A stretch of 64,000 bases of DNA, taken from positions 142,325-206,324 of the forward strand of contig NZ_JAMXOE010000010.1 in NCBI RefSeq assembly GCF_024055575.1, read 5' to 3'. Of this stretch, positions 44,729 through 52,485 are shown one piece after another (the stretch's first letter is position 1; each line of letters begins with the position of its first letter). The DNA comes from Mucilaginibacter flavidus (GTDB lineage Bacteria > Bacteroidota > Bacteroidia > Sphingobacteriales > Sphingobacteriaceae). The position numbers were made by a program, and so were the translations under genes. The notes beneath the pieces are model-generated. The model made no database searches and had not been told where the DNA came from. It saw nothing but the letters and a program-made list of their open reading frames with translations.

Positions 44729-45037
44729 ATGCAATTTCAAAAAATAAAATCACCGCTTTCAAAAGCAAATTTTATAGCCAAAGCGAAAGAGTTGAAAAAA
44801 TTCATTAGCTCCCAGGGTAAAAACTACTCCGTTACTGAAATTGATGGGGACATAATGAAGTTTATTAGAGTAGATTCAAGCCCAAATGTAATCTGGGATA
44901 TTGATTTAGTTAAGCTTTACAATGCTTATATAAACCTTGAAAATTATCCTACAAAAAGTTTTATTAAATATGTACCACGCCGACATTCTCCAGGTAGGGG
45001 TATCCTAATTAAATTGGGATTGATCGGATACGTTTAA
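44729..45037 (+). CDS. Small hypothetical protein
   Basis: 102 residues, Lys/Ile-rich and AT-rich in codon use compared with the housekeeping genes nearby. It begins MQFQKIKSPLSKANFIAKAKE and ends in a basic stretch (VPRRHSPGRGILIKLG). No signal peptide, membrane helix or known motif is recognised. It is followed after 22 bp by another AT-rich orphan gene on the same strand, so the two may be one unit, with an immunity-like gene next door. This context suggests a remnant of a toxin/immunity locus, but no toxin domain can be seen. Confidence 0.6.
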   Translation: MQFQKIKSPLSKANFIAKAKELKKFISSQGKNYSVTEIDGDIMKFIRVDSSPNVIWDIDLVKLYNAYINLENYPTKSFIKYVPRRHSPGRGILIKLGLIGYV

Positions 45038-45059
45038 AGCTATGCCAAAAAAATAGATC

Positions 45060-45578
45060 ATGGATAATTTAATTGATTATGCTGATTTCAAAAAAGACAT
45101 TGAAAATGGTTTTTCTGAACTTATCAGTGAGTTTGATTTAGAATTGGTTTGCGTTAGGGGCGGCTTATATATTTTAAGAGGGGCAAATTGTATTTTAAAA
45201 TTTACGTTTGATCGCGGCGACGTTTTTTGCGAATTTAAAGAGCCGTCGGATAACATCCATACGTTAGGTTATGGCGTCTTTCAAGTTCTGAAATTTCTTC
45301 ATTCTGATGTAAAAACAAATGGTAGTTATATAAATCCTACATCACAATTGCTTAAATATGCCAAAGTGATTTGCGAATACCTGAAAAATGTTCTTAACGG
45401 AGATTTTTCTTGGCTAAGTGCATTTCTAAAATCACAATCAGAATATAAAAAAACAATAAATTATATTTTCGATGAATTAAATTATTATCACCCAATAGCA
45501 AGAAAAATGCGAAGTGGTGATATATCCTGGGAACAAGACTTTCAAAACTATTTGAAGGAGAACAATATTGAATTGTAA
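45060..45578 (+). CDS. Hypothetical cytosolic protein, immunity-like context
   Basis: 172 residues, acidic at the start and AT-rich. Sequence pattern: an alpha-beta N-terminal part (FKKDIENGFSELISEFDLE, then strands LYILRG and CILKFTF), and a helical C-terminal half (KYAKVICEYLKNVLNG...). It has no signal peptide and no recognised family motif. Small, soluble, lineage-restricted proteins of this size beside SMI1/KNR4-type genes are often immunity proteins, which is an inference from context only. Confidence 0.6.
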   Translation: MDNLIDYADFKKDIENGFSELISEFDLELVCVRGGLYILRGANCILKFTFDRGDVFCEFKEPSDNIHTLGYGVFQVLKFLHSDVKTNGSYINPTSQLLKYAKVICEYLKNVLNGDFSWLSAFLKSQSEYKKTINYIFDELNYYHPIARKMRSGDISWEQDFQNYLKENNIEL

Positions 45579-45710
45579 TATAGCCAAGTTTAGTTATGTA
45601 ACCTACTGTAAAGCTGAAATTTACCATTATTTCTCCGCTACCGCAAGACTCCTGACTTGTGGCCGCGTTTAGGTAGCCAGCTTTGTTAACAAGCGGTCTA
45701 GGTTGTTCAT

Positions 45711-46154
45711 TTATTCGTCAACTAAATTTTCAATGAAATCTTTAAAAGATTTAGATACCGGCGTAACATAATTTTCAATTATTTCATCATCATAATGATG
45801 CATGTCGCAAAAAAATACTTCATTGTAAGAACCTGGCAATGTTGAAACGCAGAACAAATCGCCGCCATCATCTGCTGCAAAGGGTAAAAAACCCACCGGC
45901 AGTATCTGCTCCGTAATCAATAAATTATCGTACGCATCCTCTAACTGGCTAAAACCTTTGTGCCTGATCGAAAAAAAATGATTTATTCTTGTTTTAGCTC
46001 CATCGTCCCACAGGAAAAACCGCTTAACAGGGTAGCCACCATTATTCTTCAAATAGTGCTCCTTAAAATCGTTGGTAAACGAAATATCCAATTGGTTTTC
46101 AACGTCCTTTAATTCGGTCTCCGTTAATTCCTTACTTACCTCTAAGAATTTCAT
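45711..46154 (-). CDS. SMI1/KNR4 (SUKH) family immunity-like protein
   Basis: 147 residues. The order of motifs fits the SUKH fold: an N-terminal helix (ELTETELKDVENQLDISFTNDFKEHYLKNNGG, where P/F residues precede a YxxxNGG turn), then LPVGFLPFAADDGGDLFCVS with the conserved G-D-x-F/x-C-x strand, and a terminal helix (SKSFKDFIENL). SUKH proteins are typically antidotes to polymorphic toxins. No toxin gene is seen nearby, so this is an orphan immunity-type gene convergent with the two hypothetical genes. Confidence 0.82.
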   Translation of the reverse strand: MKFLEVSKELTETELKDVENQLDISFTNDFKEHYLKNNGGYPVKRFFLWDDGAKTRINHFFSIRHKGFSQLEDAYDNLLITEQILPVGFLPFAADDGGDLFCVSTLPGSYNEVFFCDMHHYDDEIIENYVTPVSKSFKDFIENLVDE

Positions 46155-46172
46155 GGTATTTTAGTTTTTGCG

Positions 46173-46253
46173 TAATCTGTATCGTGTGCAAGCATGCGGC
46201 ATCCTGCAAAATACAAAAAACATCGGTTATTGGTGACAACATCAACAACGGCG
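46173..46253 (+). repeat. Dispersed repeat R2, copy A (divergent)
   Basis: Runs from TAATCTGTATCGTGTGCAAG to CATCAACAACGGCG and matches copies at 47322 and 49401 in the same orientation, with substitutions and a ~14-nt gap. Confidence 0.7.
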
Positions 46254-46365
46254 GAATATTGGCGCTGCGCAAACAAAACAGTCTATTTTTGCTTGTACAG
46301 GCGAGTTATCACCCCCTTTCTGCCGAAATAATGCCGATGAACCAGGGACGGTCCTCAATAAAGCA

Positions 46366-46533
46366 ATGGAAAAACCAGGAAAACGAAAAAGGAAGCGAAT
46401 AGTACCTGTGCCTTTGAATGATGGCATGAACACCCCGGTGCCGGATCAAACTGAAAAGCACATTCCTTCGGCAAGTGAGGCGGCATTAATTAAACAAGCA
46501 GAAAACCCATTGGGTGACCCGCATAAAGTGTAA
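46366..46533 (+). CDS. Short basic hypothetical protein
   Basis: 55 codons: MEKPGKRKRKRIVPVPLND, then a hydrophilic segment ending NPLGDPHKV. The start is strongly basic, the rest acidic. It is directly followed (9 bp) by the DUF3606 gene, whose N-terminus KRKVPMPDT echoes this one (KRKRIVPVPLND). Such short proteins are common beside DUF3606 in Bacteroidota. No function is known; the coding call rests on an intact frame and its neighbour. Confidence 0.5.
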   Translation: MEKPGKRKRKRIVPVPLNDGMNTPVPDQTEKHIPSASEAALIKQAENPLGDPHKV

Positions 46534-46542
46534 TTTCGGCCG

Positions 46543-46719
46543 ATGGAAGTTAAAAGGAAAGTCCCCATGCCGGATACGAGAAGCATTGATACCGGTGATG
46601 ACTATGCATTAAGCTATTGGATGCAGGAACTCAATACTACGAAAGTTAAATTACTGGCGGCTGTTGCCGAGGTGGGAGACTCGTTTGAGGCAGTGAAAAA
46701 ACAGCTAAAGAAACCCTGA
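46543..46719 (+). CDS. DUF3606 domain protein
   Basis: 58 residues that match the DUF3606 pattern: a P-D-x-R-x-I-D-x-x-D-D-Y-A-L start, a YWMQELN helix, then KLLAAVAEVGDSFEAVKKQL. The family consists of tiny cytosolic proteins of unknown role that resemble a helix-turn-helix fold, often found near mobile or stress genes. The gene is too short for many gene callers. It lies 9 bp after the short basic protein on the same strand, so they are probably co-transcribed. Confidence 0.8.
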   Translation: MEVKRKVPMPDTRSIDTGDDYALSYWMQELNTTKVKLLAAVAEVGDSFEAVKKQLKKP

Positions 46720-46829
46720 CTTAGGTTGTATTTGCCCGTTTACGGTTGTCAAATCTGTTTATAATATTCGCCGGATCAAGCGAATTTTCACATCTATCCC
46801 CGAAATTATTGGCTAAGCTGCCGTTATAA

Positions 46830-47291
46830 TCACACCACATCATTGTGTTGCGCCGGCATTGGCAGTGTTACTTCTATCGGCAACAGTTTAAACCACCATA
46901 CGCAGCCACTTATAACTACGCAATAGCCAGCCATCAGCGGGAAATAGAAGCTTTTATCGTAGCCGGGTTCTTTAATGAATAGCTCGGCAAATGTTCCAAT
47001 CATTACAGCAACGGCTATTAGGTTAAAGCAGATTTTTTGTTTCACAGGGTCGTCAACCCAGTTTACCAGCAAGCGGGCTGAATAGTAAAATATTACCTGC
47101 GCTGGGATGGAAAAAAGCAAACTGACAAAAACAAACATCATCGCAATCACTTCGTATGATATAAAACGGCTGAATGTTAAATCGTGGAATGTTTGCTGTG
47201 TGAGTCCAAAAATTAACATAAACAAGCCACCTGTTAGTAAAGCACTTGCCAGCCAAACCCTTAGTACATACCTCCCGATTTTATATTTCAT
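46830..47291 (-). CDS. Hypothetical integral membrane protein
   Basis: About 153 residues from the ATG at 47291 (MKYKIGRYVL); a 21-codon extension upstream reaches into repeat R2 and is not included. Four hydrophobic helices are evident: VWLASALLTGGLFMLIFGL, EVIAMMFVFVSLLFSIPAQVIF, CFNLIAVAVMIGTFAEL and FYFPLMAGYCVVISGCVWW. No conserved polar motif. Function unknown. It sits between repeats R2 and the DUF3606 gene, convergent with the latter. Confidence 0.65.
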   Translation of the reverse strand: MKYKIGRYVLRVWLASALLTGGLFMLIFGLTQQTFHDLTFSRFISYEVIAMMFVFVSLLFSIPAQVIFYYSARLLVNWVDDPVKQKICFNLIAVAVMIGTFAELFIKEPGYDKSFYFPLMAGYCVVISGCVWWFKLLPIEVTLPMPAQHNDVV

Positions 47292-47321
47292 ATTGATACC
47301 GCGATGAACTAATGTAATGAT

Positions 47322-47395
47322 TAATCTGCATGGTGTGCAAAAAGTTGTGGACAATGATGTGGCATCCTGGAAAATACAAAAATCGTCAACGCCGC
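47322..47395 (+). repeat. Dispersed repeat R2, copy B
   Basis: TAATCTGCATGGTGTGCAAA and GACAATGATG are shared with copy C at 49401, then AAATACAAAAATCGTCAACG. Truncated before the GTTGTTGGTG hairpin. It lies just left of the IS1182 element. Confidence 0.75.
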
Positions 47396-47404
47396 TTCAA
47401 GAGG

Positions 47405-47440
47405 ACTCACCCGGTCGACGCTTCGCTGGACCACCCTCTC
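47405..47440. repeat. Left arm of a 36-bp inverted repeat flanking the IS
   Basis: ACTCACCCGGTCGACGCTTC through CACCCTCTC pairs with 49196-49231 (35 of 36). It may be an outer part of the IS ends or, more likely, a dispersed hairpin into which the IS inserted. Confidence 0.8.
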
Positions 47441-47448
47441 TTTTGCAA

Positions 47449-49125
47449 GGTGGTCGTTGCACAACTAAGCAGGTCAATGTCGACTTGTAAATAAAGTTCT
47501 TTGAAATATTGATTAAAACATTGATTATTAGTATATTAGTCTATGCAAGGAAAGAAAACTCACCAGGAAAGTTTGTTCATACAGTTTCAGCTTTCAGACT
47601 ATGTTCCGGCTGATAATTTCTACCGTCGGTTAAAAAGTTTGCTTGATTTAGACTTCCTTTACCCGACTACTTTGAAGTATTATGGCAAGGAAGGTCAAAA
47701 AAGCATTGACCCGGTTGTGTTTATGAAATTGATGCTCGTTGGTTACCTCGAAAATATCAATAGCGACCGCCAGATTGTTGTTTCATCGGGAATGCGGATG
47801 GACATCCTTTATTTTCTCGGCTATGACCTTGGCCAGGAATTGCCATGGCATTCTACGTTAAGCCGCACCCGCAAGCTTTACGGAGAGGAAACATTCCTTG
47901 AATTGTTTAAGCAAGTGTTGAAGCTTTGCATTAATAACGGGATGATTAACGGCAAACGGCAAGCTGTGGACAGTGCTTTAATACCTGCTAATGCTGCTAA
48001 ACAAAGTATGGTTGAGCGGATAGTGATGGAAGATGCATCTGTTTTCAGCCGGGAATTGAATGATAATATCGAGGATGAGCCTGTAGTGCCCAAAAAGCCG
48101 AAAGAAGGTGAAGGAAACAAACCGGATAAACAGGGCGATCCGGATAAAAAGAACAAAAAAGTGGCGCCGGTCAATCAAACACATTATAGCCCTTCGGACC
48201 CCGATGCCCGTTTAACTACCAAGCCGGGTAAACCGATGAGGTTATATTACCGGGCACAAATGAGTGTGGATACAGCGAGTCATTGTATTACCTATATACA
48301 AGCATTTAAGGGAAACGAAGCGGATAAAACCTCTTTGCCAATAATGCTTCCGCAGATTGCAGGTAATATGGCTGAACATGCCATTCAGGTTGAAGAAATT
48401 CTGGCAGATACAGGTTACAGTAGCGGTAAAGCCATACGGGCATTAACCGCCAATGGTATGAAAGGATACATTCCTGTGCCTGGAACCTATAAATCCTCAA
48501 GGGAAGACGAAGGGTTCACCTACGATGCTAATTATGACCGGTACGTTTGTATAATGGGCGTTCATTTGACCTTCAAACGCATTGAATCCGCATATGACGA
48601 TCCAACCGTCCTCAAAAGGATCTATGAGTCTAACATCAGTGATTGCAAAAACTGCCCGTTTAAAGAAATTTGTGCCAATAAAAAGGGGTTTAAAAAGCTG
48701 GTTGATTCGGCAGACAAACAACTCTATGAATATATGCAGCGGCGGGTGGAAAGTCCAAAAGGCAAACAGATGAAGGCGCTTCGCTCAAGTACCGTCGAGC
48801 CCGTATTCGGCTCCTTGATTAATTATACGAACCTAAATCGGATAAATGCCAAAGGACTTAAACAAGCCAATAAATGTATGCTTATGGCTGCCGTCGCTTA
48901 TAATATCAAAAAACTGCTCAAATGTAAGTTCAAGCCATTAATAGCTGCACTAACGACAGCTATAATTGACTTGGAAACCCTGTTTAATCAACTATCGAGG
49001 CTTGGTAGGGCTTATAAACAGTCTTATAATGCCAACTTGCACTTATCGTTTTAATCAATAGTTTAAAGAACGTCTGTACAGTCTCACGACTGTATGATGT
49101 TACCAATAGTTGTGCAACGATCACC
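47449..49125 (+). mobile_element. IS1182-family insertion sequence, apparently intact
   Basis: About 1.68 kb with 19-bp terminal repeats (47449-47467, GGTGGTCGTTGCACAACTA, and 49107-49125, 18 of 19 identical in inverse). Inside is a single complete transposase gene. The flanks form a further inverted repeat (47405-47440 with 49196-49231 and CCCTCT...TTGC on both sides), so the exact ends and the target duplication are uncertain. A TACAGTC/GACTGTA hairpin lies between the transposase stop and the right end. Confidence 0.85.
47543..49054 (+). CDS. IS1182-family transposase
   Basis: 503-residue DDE transposase. The N-terminal DUF772-like region reads YVPADNFYRRLKSLLDLDFL and SIDPVVFMKLMLVGYLENI; a DDE-type catalytic core follows with AVDSALIPANA (first Asp), ILADTGYSSGKAI (second Asp) and STVEPVFGSLI (Glu). 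A charged Pro/Lys-rich linker (residues ~175-215) and a Cys cluster (CKNCPFKEIC) are typical of this family. The frame is complete and the terminal repeats are close, so it may be active. Confidence 0.93.
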   Translation: MQGKKTHQESLFIQFQLSDYVPADNFYRRLKSLLDLDFLYPTTLKYYGKEGQKSIDPVVFMKLMLVGYLENINSDRQIVVSSGMRMDILYFLGYDLGQELPWHSTLSRTRKLYGEETFLELFKQVLKLCINNGMINGKRQAVDSALIPANAAKQSMVERIVMEDASVFSRELNDNIEDEPVVPKKPKEGEGNKPDKQGDPDKKNKKVAPVNQTHYSPSDPDARLTTKPGKPMRLYYRAQMSVDTASHCITYIQAFKGNEADKTSLPIMLPQIAGNMAEHAIQVEEILADTGYSSGKAIRALTANGMKGYIPVPGTYKSSREDEGFTYDANYDRYVCIMGVHLTFKRIESAYDDPTVLKRIYESNISDCKNCPFKEICANKKGFKKLVDSADKQLYEYMQRRVESPKGKQMKALRSSTVEPVFGSLINYTNLNRINAKGLKQANKCMLMAAVAYNIKKLLKCKFKPLIAALTTAIIDLETLFNQLSRLGRAYKQSYNANLHLSF

Positions 49126-49195
49126 AAGCAAAAAAGAGGGAAGGAGAAATTTTTAATTTTTTGATTTTTTTCTTCCCTCTTTACGGCCCGCGGTA

Positions 49196-49231
49196 GAGAG
49201 GGTGGTCCAGCGCAGCGTCGACCGGGTGAGT
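49196..49231. repeat. Right arm of the 36-bp inverted repeat flanking the IS
   Basis: Inverse partner of 47405-47440. Between it and the IS end lies a separate hairpin, AAGAGGGAAGGAGAAA with TTTCTTCCCTCTT. Confidence 0.8.
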
Positions 49232-49282
49232 AAAATCTGCGAGCGAAATTCACGCATGAATACGGAAATTATTCCAATATCA

Positions 49283-49341
49283 TGATAATCAGCATGTTTC
49301 ACAGCGTTCCGGGTGTTCCGCGTGTAAAAATGGAACGCTTT
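49283..49341 (+). repeat. 59-bp repeat R1, copy a
   Basis: Starts TGATAATCAGCATGTTTCAC, then contains AGCGTTCC and, 21 nt later, GGAACGCT, an 8-bp hairpin. Two further copies in the same orientation lie at 51887 and 54330. Confidence 0.92.
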
Positions 49342-49400
49342 TCGGGCGTGGAACCTGCTGTCCGCCCTGACTGCGGATTAGTTACGCGTGTAGTTTGCGA

Positions 49401-49495
49401 TAATCTGTATGGTGTGCAAAAAGTCGCGGACAATGATGCCGTATCGTGCACAATACAAAAATCGTCGGTTGTTGGTGACAACACCAACAACGGCG
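49401..49495 (+). repeat. Dispersed repeat R2, copy C (fullest)
   Basis: Runs TAATCTGTATGGTGTGCAAA to ACCAACAACGGCG and ends in a perfect 10-bp hairpin GTTGTTGGTG/CACCAACAAC (49468-49477 with 49482-49491). Confidence 0.85.
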
Positions 49496-49550
49496 ACAGG
49501 CCGACTTGTTATTAAAAAAGATTGCTTAATAAAGGGGTTTTTGCCTATCT

Positions 49551-49606
49551 ATGCTTGTAGTCGAAGACTACAAGCATAGTGTATCCGTAGTCGGAGACTA
49601 GCGGAT
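49551..49606. repeat. Pair of adjacent short hairpins
   Basis: A perfect 12-bp stem ATGCTTGTAGTC with GACTACAAGCAT around GAA (49551-49577), followed by TATCCGTAGTC with GACTAGCGGATA around GGA (from 49580). Both share the GTAGTCGnAGACTA core, so the second looks like a duplicated and diverged unit. They may end transcription of the cytochrome cluster on the minus strand, although no T-run is evident. Confidence 0.75.
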
Positions 49607-49671
49607 AGCGGCCAGGGAGCCTAATCCGGATACCTGAATTTGCTATCCGGGCTACCGGAAATATTTTCTTA

Positions 49672-50007
49672 CTAGTTCTCTGGGCAATTGCGGCTGATCC
49701 AATCGGCAACCGATGCAACCTGGTCGTCGGTAAAAAATGGCGGGCCCACAGCGGGCATCCGACGGTAACCGCCAAAAGGAGCTTTCAAAATGCTGATAAG
49801 CGTAGATCCGTCCGGGTTTCCCGGGATAAGTACGCGTAGCCTGCCGCCACCCACCACGGGTACATTACCGGTAGTGAATTGCGTATAAGTCATGTCTTTC
49901 CAGAAAACGCCATGTGGCGCACCGTCGGTATCGTCATACTGGCCGTTGTCAGTAATTACCTTGGTAAGGAAATCCTGCAACTCTTTGTAAGAATTAATTT
50001 TTGTCAT
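49672..50007 (-). CDS. Cytochrome c-like domain protein lacking a heme motif
   Basis: 111 residues. The C-terminal part has the layout of a class I cytochrome c domain, PDGSTLISILKAP...RMPAVGPPFFTDDQVASVADWI, with the Met-containing loop RMP and the final helix, but there is no CxxCH anywhere and only one Cys (in the NCPEN tail). There is no signal peptide. It is the last gene of a minus-strand cytochrome cluster, 43 bp after the frameshifted heme protein. Probably a heme-free relative or an accessory subunit. The role is unknown. Confidence 0.7.
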   Translation of the reverse strand: MTKINSYKELQDFLTKVITDNGQYDDTDGAPHGVFWKDMTYTQFTTGNVPVVGGGRLRVLIPGNPDGSTLISILKAPFGGYRRMPAVGPPFFTDDQVASVADWISRNCPEN

Positions 50008-50050
50008 GATGTGGTTTTATTAAACAAGATTTAGTGTATAAGTGGCATAA

Positions 50051-51674
50051 TTAGTGCTTTGCTTTTTTCGGTTCGGGTGTAAGCAGTTTTTCAAGTTCCT
50101 GCATCTGCTTACTTTGCGGGTGGCCCGCCGCCCGTAAGCTTTTGAATAATAATACCGGGTCGTTTGGAATTTCCGGTTTCGGCCCTGCATGGTTAAACAT
50201 GGTAAAAAGAAAATCGGCGTTATTTCTTGCTATATCATGGCAATTCATGCAGCCGGTGGAAATAAGCGACTGCTCGTATGTTTCCATCGTAATGTTCGCG
50301 AAAGAGGTGGAGTCGCTTTTTAGCCTGGGGTTTGCCGGGTCGTCATTATTTTTAGCACCCGGAATAGTATTCTTAGCCTTGCCGTTCATATCGGGCTTAT
50401 TGGGGGGAGTGGGCCACTGTGTCATTACCAGCTTGTAATATTGCCCCCACAGAACCTGCATCTTTCAGCGCTTTTTGGTAACGGGCATTAGCCATTTTGG
50501 TGTACTGGTTAATCGGTTTGGCACGGCTCAAGTTATAGAATTTAGCAGGCCAGGTTAACGAAGGCAGCAGCACATTGGGGTTCGGGCCAGTAATATCGGC
50601 AGTATCGGCACCCGCCCTGTTATAATTGTAGGGTGTTTCCGCCCCTTCTTCCCCGCTAATGTTATCCACCTGCTCGTATGTCGACCATATCCATTGCGGG
50701 CGTGTCGGGGTCTTTTGCACTATGTGCATTCCTACCAGGCCTACTAACCGTTTCGTATATTTAAAATCGCCTTTGGGGTCCTGGTTCATTACCCATGCCA
50801 TGGTTGTATAATAACGCGCACGCTTTGCATCGCTCAGGCCTTCCATATCCATCCAGGCAGTTTTTACATCTATTGCCCCGTTTTGAAATCTAAGGCCGTC
50901 TTTAAGGTTTACTTTTAAGAACCATTTTTTGCCCTTTATCTCGTTAAATTCATTTTCGTTGTAACCGGTAAGCACCATGGTATATTTATCATTCGAAGTG
51001 GCCACCGGACCATTAAGCTCGCCTGCTACCATACCCGCCTGCCCCAGGAAATCCAGGTGATTGTAGGACCCGAGCACAATCTCGCCGAACGCGGGTGTAA
51101 TATGCGCCGGGTTTTTAGCATCATACACATTCCAGTCCGAAGGTTCGGATGCATCCGGCTGAAATACTTCAGATACTGTTTTATAGGTTTCGAACACGCG
51201 TGGCCCCGGGTCGGTAATTTTCTTTGAGCTGTCGGCTACGCCCCTTTCGCCTTGTTTGGCGGGCCATGTAAGGGCAACAAAAATTTTCCAGGAGTAATCG
51301 TTAAAAAAAACAATCGGCGACACTTTGGTGCCTGCCGGAATCTGAACATCGCCGGGAATAACGGGCGACAAAACCGTAGCCGGCGTATCGGTTTTGGCAA
51401 CAGCGGTAGTATAAGCGCCAGACGATAACGACTTTGGGCTGTTGTTGCACCCCGTCATGAAAAGAGCTACCATGATAATGAGGGATAAAAATACCCTGTT
51501 TGCGGCGCTGCCTTTTTTTAAGAGTGCGGAGTTGCTTTCATGAAAATACATGGTGAGCCCGTCCAATACGGGGCGAATAGCAATAGCGAATGTTTGTTTA
51601 GTGTGATTGGTTTTGGGTTTCATATTATAAGGGTTAGGACCACCCAAAGCTAATCTTTTGTTTGGCATTTGCAA
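50051..51674 (-). pseudogene. Cytochrome c-type lipoprotein, frameshifted
   Basis: Two frames, 50397-51674 and 50051-50461, join to one protein of about 490-535 residues. It starts with a lipoprotein signal (start near 51551 or 51623; lipobox LFMTGC), then an uncharacterised domain with NDYSWKIFVALTWPAKQG, PRVFETYKTVSEVFQP and LVGLVGMHIVQKTPTRPQWIW; the C-terminal part carries the heme-binding motif CMNCH. The shift is at about 50448-50460, where KALKDAG(S)V leads to LWGQYYKLVMTQWP; a one- or two-base change restores the frame. If read as intact it would be an outer-face, heme-binding lipoprotein in the cytochrome operon. Enzyme activity unknown. Confidence 0.8.
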
Positions 51675-51788
51675 CTTTTTCCGAAATAATCTTTAACGGG
51701 TTAAAAATGCAAATAGTCAACGTCATTCATTAGATAAACCAGCTTCTTTGCGGAGTCGATTCGCATATTGGTTTTGTGACCAACATGC

Positions 51789-51822
51789 GATAAGCTCTAT
51801 GGTGTTGTCACCAACAACGGCA
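51789..51822 (+). repeat. Dispersed repeat R2, partial copy D
   Basis: GATAAGCTCTATGGTG then TTGTCACCAACAACGGCA matches the first and last parts of R2 with the centre missing. It lies 65 bp before R1 copy b. Confidence 0.55.
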
Positions 51823-51886
51823 GGAATTTTATAGCTGTTGATTTGTTAATTACAATGATTTAGCCGTTAAGCAAAAATAGAATGCT

Positions 51887-51945
51887 TGATAATCAGCATG
51901 TTTCACAGCGTTCCGGGTGTTCCGCGTGGGAAAATGGAACGCTTT
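51887..51945 (+). repeat. 59-bp repeat R1, copy b
   Basis: TGATAATCAGCATGTTTCAC through GGAACGCTTT, the same as copy a except for a few substitutions (GTGGGAAAAT in place of GTGTAAAAAT). Confidence 0.92.
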
Positions 51946-52140
51946 GGGTGCATGCAGCCCGTTGCTAGCGCTTTCACCTAGACCTTTCTTAAACCATTTT
52001 CTTCACCAACCCTTTTCTACTGGCAACAATTCGCTGCTGTCGCAAGCGATCTTTCAGTTGCTGCAAGATTCCAGGCTTTTGGCCCGCGTCAAGGTCGGCT
52101 GCTTTTTAACTAAGAGTAATATTACGAATTTGTCCGTTTA

Positions 52141-52182
52141 CCTCACGGTTTGTTACCTGTCAGCAAGCCACAAACCGTGAGG
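52141..52182 (-). terminator. Strong hairpin after the small cytochrome gene
   Basis: Perfect 12-bp arms CCTCACGGTTTG (52141-52152) and CAAACCGTGAGG (52171-52182), 15 bp beyond the stop codon of the 52198-52473 gene. There is no T-run, so it may stabilise the mRNA end rather than terminate it. Confidence 0.5.
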
Positions 52183-52197
52183 TTTACCAGGGGCTGT

Positions 52198-52473
52198 TTA
52201 CTGACACAAAAAGGCTATTATCTTGTCTCTTTCTTTATCGGTAAGCTGCGCCCGTGTTTGCATGTGCATGCCGACTGTTATCCATTCCTGGTGCGAAAAC
52301 GAGGTCGGCGATGGTGTGTTGTGGCACCGCTGGCAATTTTCGGACCAAAGCTGGGCGCCGCTTTTTAAAGCAATTTTTTTACTTTCGACACAGCTGCCCG
52401 ATACGGTGGCTATAACGATAGTTATACCGGCTATCAATAACCATGTTTTAGGTTTAATTTCAAACTTTTTCAT
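52198..52473 (-). CDS. Small monoheme cytochrome c lipoprotein
   Basis: 91 residues. Lipoprotein signal peptide (residues ~10-28) with lipobox SGSC, then a short cytochrome c domain with CQRCH (Cys47, Cys50, His51) and a likely axial Met in GMHMQTRAQLTD; the C-terminal helix ends IIAFLCQ. It starts 12 bp after the porin-like gene, in the same operon. A membrane-tethered electron carrier is the natural reading, with the porin, the other cytochrome and the heme lipoprotein as its neighbours. Confidence 0.88.
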   Translation of the reverse strand: MKKFEIKPKTWLLIAGITIVIATVSGSCVESKKIALKSGAQLWSENCQRCHNTPSPTSFSHQEWITVGMHMQTRAQLTDKERDKIIAFLCQ

Positions 52474-52485
52474 AAAAAAATCTTT

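Larger units (their letters stand above)
51675..52197. other. Repeat-filled gap inside the cytochrome cluster
   Basis: Contains the R2 remnant (51789-51822), R1 copy b (51887-51945) and a hairpin (52141-52182). A frame at 51917-52180 on the plus strand begins within R1 and is considered spurious. This gap splits the cytochrome cluster into two parts, so the two halves may be separately transcribed. Confidence 0.6.

Noticed and set aside
49282..49515. 77-codon frame across R1 and R2
   Set aside because: It consists mostly of the two repeats, which occur elsewhere without the frame being kept.
50397..50461. Programmed ribosomal frameshift joining the two cytochrome frames
   Set aside because: No slippery heptamer or downstream pseudoknot was evident; a small indel is simpler.
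51917..52180. 87-codon plus-strand frame in the cytochrome gap
   Set aside because: It begins inside repeat R1 and ends in the hairpin at 52141-52182; the peptide has no recognisable feature.
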